NCBI RefSeq assembly: GCF_963678975.1
Contig: NC_089280.1
Span: forward strand, 12,971,280-13,035,279
Reading direction: 5' to 3'
Source of the DNA: Dysidea avara
Lineage: Eukaryota > Porifera > Demospongiae > Dictyoceratida > Dysideidae
Length of the DNA: 64,000 nt
Position numbers and translations under genes: made by a program. Of the stretch, positions 31,474-41,358 are shown piece after piece (position 1 is the first letter of the stretch; the number at the start of each line of letters is the position of its first letter). The notes beneath the pieces were generated by a model. That model was not told the origin of the DNA. It saw only the letters and a program-made list of their open reading frames with translations, and did no database searches.

Positions 31474-34227
31474 CAAACATAACACCACTGCTTATGGACC
31501 TTCAAAATGTCATCACCCCAAAATATGCTGCTCTTTGGAAGGTGATAGGAATGCAGTTAAGTCTACCCAGTGGAGTACTCAATATTGTAGAACATGACAA
31601 CTACCACAGAGCAATTCCTTGTTGTAATGCCATGTTGGAGAAGTGGCTTGAAGTAGACAACAGTGCTACATGGAAAAAGCTACTAAGTGTCATCCAATCA
31701 CCTGCTGTACATGTGTCCTGTGATCAAGGTAACTGAGTAGTGTAGTAGTAATACGTATAGGCTAGTATATTGTTTCATACATATATTATATAGCCATGAC
31801 TGTTGAAGAAGGGAAAAGCACTATCAAAGTGCAGCACGTACCTTCTGACATGAACAATGCAGGTGTCACTGACAAAGGTAAGGTGAATGATGTACTCCAC
31901 ATTAGTTGCTACATGTAATTTGTTCTGCAGAAGCTGAGGCAGTTTCCATATTTTCCAACAGAATATCTATGATTAATATCCATAATCAAGATGGTGTTGA
32001 TGAGGATACATGGCCACCAGATCAACCAATGTATTATACACCACTTGTTCTAATTCAGCATCAAGAGCATCGTACTAAAGAGCAAGACACTGAAATGGCT
32101 AAACTTACACAAACAGGTGACATTAATTCTGTAGCTAGTGGTCGGTTGGTTTCCAAACATCGTAGTAAGCTAGAGAGTAATGACACACTACAGCATGTCC
32201 TGAAGACTAGTACTATAACTGAAGAAGTTGCAGAAATCCTAAGCCCACTAGAGAAAAGTGGAAGTAAAAAGTTCATACTAATTGAAGGAGTACCTGGCAT
32301 AGGCAAATCAATTTTACTAAAACAAATTGCATTTCAATGGGCAAAGGAATTGTTACTGTCAACATTTAAAATAGTGCTACTGGTTTGTCTACGTGACCCC
32401 AGCATTTGGAAAGTTAGTTCAATCTGTGATCTGCTTGAGTTATTCTGCAAAGGAGAAACAAAGGAAAAGGCTACAAAGATTGCATCATCATGCAGTGATT
32501 ATCTCCTTTCAAATGGCGGTAAGGATATAACTTTTCTTGTTGATGGTTATGATGAATTACCAGATGACCTAAAAAAGAGAAGTATAATTGCTGATATCCT
32601 TAATCGAGAAGTTTTGCCTCTTTGTGGCTTAGTAGTATCATCTCGTCCACATGCTACTGCTAGTCTTCGGAAAAGAGCAGCTGTTAGAGTAAACATATTG
32701 GGATTTACTGAACAAAAACGACAGCAGTACATTGAACAGTCACTTAGGGAGAACCCACAGTATATTGCAGAGCTTACCCAATACCTTCAGCGTCATCCAG
32801 CAATCAGTAATTATTGCTTTGTTCCACTCAATATTACCATCCTTTTGTTTCTCTATAACCTAGGAATTCCCCTTCCAAAAAGCTCCACCAGCTTACATCA
32901 TCACTTCATTTGTCAAACCATCTGCCGTCATCTTGCTAAGTCTGGTCACTCACTCAAAAACACCATTGCTGATCTCAGAACTCTGCCAGCACCCTACAAC
33001 AAGATGATCAAACAACTGGCCAAATTCTCACTTGAAGCCCTAAACAACAACAAGCTGGTGTTTACATATGAAGACATTGAAGCAGCATGTCCAGATATCA
33101 TAAATACTCCAGAGGCAGCTAATGGCTTTGGTCTACTACATGTTGTACAACATTATGGCTTTTCTGGGAAAACTATGACATATAATTTTGTCCATTTAAG
33201 TATTCAGGAATATCTAGCAGCTCACCACATTATTACAGACCTTCAAGAAGATCAAGAGCTTCAGCTACTTGACAAGCAATTCTGGAGCGATCTTCATGCT
33301 AATGTATTCTTCATTTATGTTACACTTACTAAAGGACAGCGATCTGCTTTTAAGAAATTCTTGTCTGGTGAAGATGATAAAACTCCAATTTCCAGTGTAT
33401 TCCTTTGTGACCAGATAAAATGTTTTCGTCTTTATCGCTGCTTCTATGATGCTGGAGACAATAGAATGTGCAAATTCATTGAGGATGCAGCAATTTTCAA
33501 CCAGAAAGAAATTGATGTAAGTGGAGCTAGCCTGTTACTTACTGACCTGGAGTGTATGTTACTCTTCCTCACCTCCTCTTCCAACAAGCAGTGGGTCTGG
33601 CTTAATTTACAGCTCTGCTTTATCCAAGATCGTGGCCTCCACATTATTCACACCTTCCTGAAAGACAGTGATGTCATTATTACCAAGTTATCATTAAGTG
33701 ACAATGGCCTCACCAAGTTGTCTTCCACATTCATCAGGGACATTGTTTTCAGCTGCAAAGTGGAAGTGCTGTGGGTTAGTGGCAACAATAAAATTGGGGA
33801 GAATGAACAATTCTACACAGTGCTGTCCCATCCCTACTCTACCCTAACAGAACTGAACATGAGAAATACATCATTATCCTCAATTGGGGCAAGAGCATTA
33901 TTTACTGCAGTGAAGAATACTAACAAGTTAAAGGTTCTCTACATTAATCACAATGCCATTACTGATGATTTAGTTGATGAAATTACCTCTGCTCTAACTA
34001 CTAACAAGTCACTAGTGACACTGGTAATGCATGGCAACCGCATCAGTAAAGAAGCTCTACTGAAAATACTGTCAGCCTTAAAGGATAACAACACATTAGA
34101 AGAGTTACATGTTCCTGCTTACCCTCCAGAAATTAAGGAGAAGATTGGATCTATAGAACAAGACATCAATACAAATCGAAGAGGTCATGCACAAGCAATG
34201 CTGACAATTAACTGTTGGTGTTGGTGA
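31474..34227 (+). CDS. NLR immune receptor: Death - NACHT - LRR (three visible exons)
   Basis: Exon A 31474-31728 encodes an about 85-residue death-fold domain (YAALWKVIGMQLSLPSGVL, MLEKWLEVDNSATWKKLLSV). Exon B 31794-31877 is a linker. Exon C 31931-34227 holds NACHT and LRRs. Donors GTAACT and GTAAGG and acceptors TATATAG and TCTGCAG join the exons in phase. In exon C, Walker A is GVPGIGKS (about 32287-32310), Walker B is ITFLVDGYDELP, and the sensor is VVSSRPHA. LRRs start around 33590 (LSLSDNGLTKLSS, LNMRNTSLSSIGARALF, LYINHNAITDDL, LVMHGNRIS). Cytosolic nucleotide-dependent sensor role is inferred from the family. Exon A is preceded by an acceptor (CAACAG), so either an upstream exon exists or translation starts at the ATG at 31494. 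Death-NACHT-LRR order is typical of sponge NLRs. It looks intact, with only about five LRRs. Confidence 0.87.
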
Positions 34228-34229
34228 TT

Positions 34230-34925
34230 TGTACATTCAAAATACTTAAATACGCTTAAGCATTTTTTAAATTGACCGTAATAGCTGTTGCTTAAATAAG
34301 TTCAATTTATAGATAGATGTGTATTTTTTGCCAATGCTGACTGTCGCTTCATTTCAAAAACTTAAAGACATTACTCATCTCGCAGTCATTATGCAGTGAG
34401 ATATGAGAGTTGCTCATGGATTATATAAGAACTAATATATATATATATATATTTTTGGTATATATCATAGCCTGCAATATAATCATAGAAACTTGATTCC
34501 TACACAAATTGCTATGTATAGCTGTACAGTCATAGATTCTGAATTGCCATTGAATTGGTTTTCAATACTCCATTAACAGTGAGTTTTCAATACTTAATCA
34601 ACAGTGAGTTAAAATTTCAAAGCTTCTGGGTACACTAATACACCACAATTATGGTGAAAACACAAGACAGCTACCTACGTTTACTAGATGCATACCAGCG
34701 TTCCGTGTACAAGTGTGTCATAAAATTTAATGATTAAGTGATGGTTACCTAACTTAGCTTTCTCAGGAATATTATTAACTGATACAATGTCTCTGCTGTC
34801 ATGTGTATAAGTCTAGCCTTGCAAAACAGTTCACCACAGCAATGCCACAATTATCCATCATACAAGGAAACAGTTGCACACTGATGACCAGGAGGATACA
34901 AATTAAAGGCATCAGCTCTATTCCA
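34230..34925. other. NLR 3' flank without a gene
   Basis: AT-rich; a (TA)n tract lies at 34434-34453. No clear AATAAA is seen close to the stop. Nothing else recognised. Confidence 0.5.
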
Positions 34926-35150
34926 TATATGTGACTGAATTTGACAAAACAAGGCTTCGACGCACAAAGCTTTGTTAGGAGTTATGGCGATTTTATTGTG
35001 TAATAACTTCCCAGTGCCTACAGCTGTGCAAACAAAATTTGCACCAATTGTTCATCTGTTCACTAGCTATCACTGAGTGGGTGTATACATTTCTGATACC
35101 CAAAATTTGCCCTGTTTTGAGCAGCTTTTTTCGAGCGGGTAATAATATCA

Positions 35151-35233
35151 CAGGCGGTAGTAATAGGGTGGGAGGGTGGGGGTAGTAATAGGGTGGGGGT
35201 AGTAATAGGGTGGGAGGGTGGGGGTGGACGGTG
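35151..35233 (+). repeat. G-rich minisatellite, potential G-quadruplex
   Basis: Repeats of TAGTAATAGGGTGGGAGG and GTGGGGGTAG supply many runs of three to five G on the plus strand. Sits just outside the LINE poly-A side. Confidence 0.8.
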
Positions 35234-35254
35234 GTCTTAACATACGGGTACAAA

Positions 35255-36230
35255 TTTTTTTTTTTTTTTTTTTTAATGTTATTTAGACAGGGAGACAGCA
35301 TCAGCAAAAGCTGTTTTTCAGCTGTGCCCTGAACAAGCATACAAAAACAATATAGGTACATATATACACACAATTAACTAAATATGACTTAAATAAGCTA
35401 GCTTAAAGCTATTTAATGAGTTCATCTCGGTGATTGAGGTAGGCAGGCTGTTCCATATACTGAGTTGTGCCACGATAATATAGACTTCGTTTGCCATAGT
35501 TTAATCGCACAGCAGGTACATACAAACGATGGACATTGCGCCCTGCACGACTTGTGACGGATAAAGCAGACCTGAAGGTGGAAAGTAAGTAGGAGGGTGA
35601 TAGCCTTTTTAAGATCTTGTATACTTGTATGGCAATATGAAAATCTGCGACGTTCAACTAAAGTAAGATTAAATGCAGAAGATCTGGCAGAGTCATATGA
35701 TGAAAACCGTGAATGAAGTCTTTCCAGTCTCTTAAGATGGCCAACATTAGTAGGTACCCATACAACATCACAGTAGTCAATTATAGGTAAAACATGGGCC
35801 TGATATAATAATTTCAACACAGTAGGAGTGAGTGGCTTAAGGCGATTAATTGAATATAATTTGCCACGAACCCTCCGTAAAACATACTCCACATGTTGGT
35901 GCCAAGTTAAATGTTGGTCAATGTAAACTCCTAAATATCGCACAGTAGAAACCTGTTGTAGTGGTAAACTGTCGAGTGATAGGTGTAGGGTTTTCCCAGA
36001 AATACGCTGTCGGGTCCCAATGAGCATAGACGAGGACTTTGGAACACTCAGTTTCAACTTGTTGGCAACCAACCATATAAAAAGTTGTGTAACAGCACAC
36101 TGTAGAATGCACTCCAATTGTCTGAAGTCACTATGACAATAATGCAGCTCTGTATCATCAGCATATAAATTGACATCAACATCAGTAATGGCAGTTGGAA
36201 GATCATTAACATAAATGAAAATGAAGTAAG
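35255..36230 (-). mobile_element. LINE, 5'-truncated, with poly-A tail
   Basis: On the minus strand, RT begins abruptly at FIYVNDLPTAI and continues with LYADDTELHY (catalytic YADD), LKLSVPKSSSMLIG, LGVYIDQHLTWHQHVEYVLR and DYCDVVWVP, ending near 35410 with QPAYLNHRDELIK. A 20-nt T run at 35255-35274 is its poly-A tail. One frameshift near 35640 separates the last 80 residues. It is 5'-truncated, as usual for LINE insertions. Clade is CR1/L2/RTE-like by motif. Confidence 0.85.
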
Positions 36231-36270
36231 AAGACGATTGGAATCCAGAGGCCAAGTTTGGGCTCTCCAT
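35422..36270 (-). CDS. LINE reverse transcriptase fragment
   Basis: A 282-codon frame whose residues about 20-210 are RT palm and thumb, with YADD near residue 37. Residues before about 15 are not LINE-like and derive from the host element, so the start is incidental. The final part after the frameshift near 35640 is out of frame; the true C-terminal segment is the overlapping 35409-35657 frame (KRLSPSYLLSTFRSALSVTS). Confidence 0.8.
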   Translation of the reverse strand: MESPNLASGFQSSSYFIFIYVNDLPTAITDVDVNLYADDTELHYCHSDFRQLECILQCAVTQLFIWLVANKLKLSVPKSSSMLIGTRQRISGKTLHLSLDSLPLQQVSTVRYLGVYIDQHLTWHQHVEYVLRRVRGKLYSINRLKPLTPTVLKLLYQAHVLPIIDYCDVVWVPTNVGHLKRLERLHSRFSSYDSARSSAFNLTLVERRRFSYCHTSIQDLKKAITLLLTFHLQVCFIRHKSCRAQCPSFVCTCCAIKLWQTKSILSWHNSVYGTACLPQSPR

Positions 36271-36574
36271 GGCCCTCCATGGCCCTCAGATTACTCCAAA
36301 GTGACTGAGAACACTATTGGCGAGCTCTCTGTGAAGTCCCAGCTCACTACACACCATTGTCACAAAGCCATGGCCATTTAATGGTGCCAATCTCACACTC
36401 GTGGCTTTGACAGGGTCAGAAGAAAGCTGCTACAGAAACCAGACTTGTCAGTGCTGAAGGAAGTACAGTGTGAAATATGATAGTGTATTAGACCAGCAAT
36501 CCATTTCTGGTAAAATCGTAAGTTTGATTTTGTGTGTGTGGAAGCCTTGTTATGTGAAATCCGGTCACATATTA

Positions 36575-37140
36575 TCTAACTTACCACTGTCCTCTTCTGT
36601 AGATCTTCTCTGGCCTATCTCAAGCGTTGGTAGGATTTGCTTCTTGTTGCATGTCACTACTAAAAATTTACTACTAATTACTGTTGCTAGACTAAATATA
36701 TCAAATTTTTTGTATACTGAATTGTCAAGTATGGGGCAACCCATGCAGGATTGCTATATATCCAATTCCATATGGCCTGTGTCTATAAAATGGAGTAATA
36801 GATATGATGATCAGCTAGTCTGTAATTTGTTATTATATAATAGCATTGGTATATGCATGAGTGTCAATTTCTATTAAAGCTTGTTGGATGATATACTAGG
36901 TGATGGACTTATTCCATTGCCCCAAAATTGTATGTATCAACATTATTTTTTCATCACCATTTACCTACTGGTCATATTGGGAACAACTGCTATCTCACTG
37001 CAACATAATAACTGCTGTATGTGCAAAAGCAAATTACCAAAGATTGCAGTGTAATAGCAGTCTGAGAAAACTGCATTTTGAGTCAAGTGAGCTATGTAAT
37101 TATTTCAACAGGTAGCTAATAAAAATTTGCCTGTCCGAAT
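36575..37140. other. Intergenic stretch without a gene
   Basis: No coding features; short frames lack motifs. Confidence 0.4.
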
Positions 37141-37376
37141 TGTTAGGCCTGAGTCATGTATGCTCAAAATATTGTGCAAAATACTTGCCTCAAAATATTA
37201 ATTAATTTTGTTATGCTCTTCAGTGTTTCCATTATACTTGCAATATGCTCCTAAGTTAGCATTTAATTAGTGAATGTTCTTTTAGAGTATTCACTGCAAA
37301 GTGACTGTTCTATTAGAGAGTATCGATCTAGTTTCCACTGACTGCTCTATTAGGGAGTATAAATCTATCATGAACT
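37140..37376. repeat. H-family fragment with a cluster of dispersed palindromic motifs
   Basis: TATGCTCAAAATATT, TTATGCTCTTCAGTG and AATATGCTCCTAAGTTAGCA resemble the H-family region at 40.38-40.52 kb. Two full CTCTATTAGAG-type motifs follow at 37302-37330 and 37340-37376. Confidence 0.6.
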
Positions 37377-37388
37377 TAACCGTGGTAA

Positions 37389-37779
37389 CATAGGCGGCGG
37401 AAAGGGGGGGGCTAGGGGGCTAAAGCCCCCCTCGATCTGCTGAGGGGGGGCTTAGCCCCCCTCAGAATGATATCACACCGAAATTATCTTTCTTGGAGTG
37501 GGGCTGAAAACCGTGATGAAGATCGAGATACTCTAATAGAGCAGTCACTCTAATAAAGTATTCAGTGTGTAGCGAGCTATGTAAGGATTTTTATGTAGTT
37601 TATCAGCTAGAAATGGTAGCTGGTGAGGTGGAAAGCTCTTGTCAGTTGGTTGTGACCTTTTTTTTTTTTTTTTTTTTTTTTTTCTTTTTTTTTTTGGTCT
37701 CACCTTACCAAACTATAGAAATAAGTCTGGGTCAGCTCAGCGGAGCCCCCCCTCATATCAACTACTTCCTCCGCCGCTG
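37389..37779. mobile_element. Non-autonomous hAT-like element with 8-bp duplication
   Basis: Ends CATAGGCGGCGGAAAGGGG and ACTTCCTCCGCCGCTG are inverted, and CGTGGTAA is duplicated exactly (37381-37388, 37780-37787). Within it lie a GGGGGGCTTAGCCCCCC hairpin, one dispersed motif at 37521-37549, and a poly-T tract of about 27-40 nt at 37659-37696. Confidence 0.88.
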
Positions 37780-37789
37780 CGTGGTAATG

Positions 37790-39310
37790 GTTCATAACAG
37801 AGATCGCCATGTTTTTTTTCTATAATCCTAGTAGAACACTCACCTTAGAAATTTCTTCCAACCTCTAAAGAAGCCTTAGAAGTTAACTTGGAAGAATTTT
37901 CGCTCCGGTCCATTAGCAAACATGAAGATAAAAGTACCTGATTAAATTCCTTTATTAAATAACTGAAATCTGCCATTTTTTGAGCTATTTTTTCACCGAT
38001 CTACAGGAAAATCTGTTCATGTTTACAGGATAAAACTGCTTCCTATATCTTTCTTCATGTCCATGACGTATTTTTAAATGCATAATAGATAACATCCATT
38101 CTCAAGCAAATTTGCTTCTTGTAGGTTTACTTTGCCGTTGATCTGACTTAGTCTCTACAAGGGTAACCACTGTGTTAGTATATGTTTAAAAGTATCCAAT
38201 CTGTTTAGCAAACCTTATATCATAGCTAAAACCGCCACAGTATATTAAGTTCATACCAGAGCAGCAATGTACTGGGTACTTGACATACTGTGATCACACA
38301 GCTACACAAGTGTGCATATACATCAAAAGTCATATATATATATACACTATTGGTAAACACAACATGCTATACATTGTCTACACAGTTGGATATATCAAAG
38401 CTGTATAGTACAAAGTACATTCAATTGTATAAACAATACACTGGTGCAAGTGTTTGTTAACTCTGATAATATTTTTTTTGTTGACTACTTAACAGCTATA
38501 CTGTAGATGATGACTGACTTTGATATACACTGTGTAATATCAAGTACCACCAGTACCTCTTATTATCATGTTAGCTATCCTTAAATGGATTTATAAAAAG
38601 TAAACAAACTAGTGTAAAAAATAATTAAAACATGGGACAAAAAGTAAATAAAGATGAGTCAAAGAAGCCAGCATGTTAAACACATAGAGATCTCTATTAA
38701 TTTGGACTCAAATAAACATTAATTTTATACAGAAGCACTTTCAGTACTTATCTGTCCGAGAAACTACTATTTTTCCTTAGTCTCAGAGAATCTTTGAAAT
38801 ATTCTCAGATCTGTATTACTGAAGGTAGAGTAGTATTCGCTATTTTTTGCATCATGCAGTTGTATATGATTAATATTCCTTGTGGTTCAAAGGTTCACCG
38901 TTCCTGGACTAGGAGAATTACCAGCTGAAAGACAGTCAAGATGTACAACTTCAACATAAACTACTTTGTATTGCACACATATAGTTAGGTAAGGAATTAA
39001 GATACCGTAGAAAAGCAAGCACAAAATATTTTGTGGTGGTGTATGCATATTGTATACCTTAATTTTAAAAATAAATAACAAGTTAAGCTTTTCCAGTCTG
39101 CTGAAAAGTGACAACCTACATGTTTTCTGGCTGTCATGTATATGTTATAATTTCAAGCACTGCATATAATACATCTAGGCAAACAAATTCATAATGCATG
39201 GTGCATGCAGTATACATAATTCTCTTCCTGTACTGCATGGCATAATACACATATAGTAACCTCAGTACACTTTGATGTTAAGCCCTATAGAATGGACTAC
39301 TGAACTGGCA
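37790..39310. other. Intergenic stretch without a gene
   Basis: AT-rich, with small TA runs at 38333-38345. No coding signal or paired ends recognised. Confidence 0.4.
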
Positions 39311-39314
39311 TATT

Positions 39315-39907
39315 TGTGGTTTTTGCACATTCTATGATTGGATTTACTGAGTCTCACTAGTTAAGGGCTCTTAGGAAAGCTGTAGTCCACTACTAAATGC
39401 TGAATAATACAAGCAGTGGAATATGCGATAGTAATTTTACTACTGTTTTTATGCCACTGATGTGTAGCTGACAGCACTTACTCCTTACCCTGGTGTACAG
39501 TTTTGCTGCAGGGAATGTGACTCGACTAGTGATAAACTTGCCAGTTTTTGAAGATATCTAGAGGAGCAAGTTAGTCTTGCATTTATTTCAGCACAGGGGC
39601 TTACCAATTAGATTTTATAAGCACCCTTCAGTGAAAAAATCTCTGAAACAGTAGTCTGGCACCATGCATCTTGCCAGATAAGAATGTCTCAAAAGATGCA
39701 TGTCATCACTAGTTAACCACATTCCCTGCAGCATTACTATACAGCAAGGTAAGGAGTAAGTGCTCTATAGCATAATTTTATTAAAAGACAGTTTTTGCAT
39801 ATTACCATGCTCGTATTCAGCATTTAGTAGTGGGCTGCAGCTTTCCTAAGGGCTCTTAACTAGTGAGACTCAGACAGTAAATCCAATCATAGAATGTGCA
39901 AAAACCA
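39315..39907. repeat. Large foldback element (O-family)
   Basis: Left arm 39315-39545 (TTTTTGCACATTCTATGATT, GGGCTCTTAGGAAAGCTG, CTTACTCCTTACC, GCAGGGAATGTG) is mirrored by the right arm 39705-39907 (CACATTCCCTGCAGC, GGTAAGGAGTAAGTGC, AGCTTTCCTAAGGGCTC, AGAATGTGCAAAAAC). Loop about 150 bp. No coding content. Confidence 0.88.
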
Positions 39908-40374
39908 AAAATTGTGACTGCATTTTGGAACATCTCCCTTATGGGTGCACCTTGAGATTTTCATGCTGTTAATAGCAGAAAACACTGTTCAAATATTTCT
40001 AAAACTTTTCTTGTAATTCAAGGTATCTATGGATGGGCAGGAGTTTAAGTTATAATGCTGTGTTTCAGAACTAAATATGTGTCAAATGTGCCCATAAGGT
40101 AATTATGTATTAAATTTCTCATCCTCACCTGCATTGTCATTTTTCTTACTTCATCAAGGATTTTTTGTACCATTGGTGGCTGAGTGCAGTGATCCAGCAC
40201 CTTTAAAGTTGGTACTTTGCTAGAGCAGTTTAAGAAACTGCAATCTGAGCCATTTTAGTTAGCTAATTCAGCTATCTAGTTAGTAGTGAAAAAAATAAAA
40301 TAGAAAACCGCCCTTCCGCACTAACCTTTTGAATACAGGAGAATGAGAAAAGGCTTATGTGAACTAAGGTGATT

Positions 40375-40860
40375 TTCCAAAATTCAGTCACAAATATGCT
40401 AGTTTGGCCAGTCAAATATGCTCAAAATTTTTCCCAAAATGCTTTCAGAAATTTCCCTAATTTTTCACCTATTATGCTCTTCGGTGTTAAAATTATGCTT
40501 GCATTATGCTCCTAGGTTAGCAACATTTCTTACAATTATCTTGAAACTTTTTATCCAGTGAATGCTCTATTAGAATATTTCACTGCAACATGACTGTTCT
40601 ATTAGAGAGCATCAATCGAAAGAGATATTACGTACAATGCATTTGAGTGCCCTGTTGCAGTTTCCACTGACTGCTCTATTAGAGAGTATCTATCTATTTG
40701 GAATTAAACTCCATAGTTTGAAATATCCACCTAATATGCTAGCATTAAGCTGGCAAAGTACTCCAGCCTATTATGCTTTTGATTATGCTGGCATATTTGA
40801 CGCAGACCTAATGGTTACAATATACCATGTACAGCTTGACTGCTCATCAATGATTATCAA
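40375..40860. repeat. H-family repeat copy with three dispersed motifs
   Basis: Rich in ATTATGC words (CACCTATTATGCTC, GCCTATTATGCTTTTG). Motifs GACTGTTCTATTAGAGAGC at 40592 and GACTGCTCTATTAGAGAGTA at 40668, plus TGCTCTATTAGAATATTTCA at 40563. The frame 40637-40864 is incidental. Confidence 0.65.
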
Positions 40861-41358
40861 ATAGTGTGTAGCCAAATATTGGAGGAATCTGCATGGTAGA
40901 CTGGCTTTCCCTTCCCAGTCATACAAAAATGGTGGTCTGGCCTATGCAAGTAATACCAAGGCTTTATTTTATACACATTAAGCAGCACATGTGGTATTTT
41001 CTTCAGACTAGAACTCACCAATGTTATTATCAGCAGATTAAATTGAGGAAGCATATTGAATTTTACTGTAAGTAGCTGTAGCTATTGATTAAAGTTGTTA
41101 ATATGCAATGAACAAGACACCCATTTTATAATTTACTATTGACAGAGTGTTTATCACCAAGTCCTATACATGATGGCATAAAAATACAGTATGATAACAT
41201 ATTATTAACTTGATTGACTGATGTAGATAGAAGTGGGTGCACATGCATATCTAGCATTGTCATAGCTATACTCTAGGTCTTTAATGGCAATTCCAATGTG
41301 CAATAGTCAACCATACTATAACATAAACACCTATATATGCAATAATCCTGACTATTAT

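Larger units (their letters stand above)
34928..36571. mobile_element. N-family inverted-repeat element, copy 2, invaded by a LINE
   Basis: Left end TATGTGACTGAATTTGACAA then AACAAGGCTTCG; right end GGAAGCCTTGTTATGTGAAA then TCCGGTCACATA. These are inverted and match copy 1 at 30.9 kb. The LINE at 35255-36230 lies within. No transposase is visible. The frame 36470-36877 crosses the right end and has no family features. Confidence 0.7.

Noticed and set aside
36470-36877. 135-codon plus-strand frame
   Set aside because: Starts inside the N-family element and runs into unrelated DNA; no motif.
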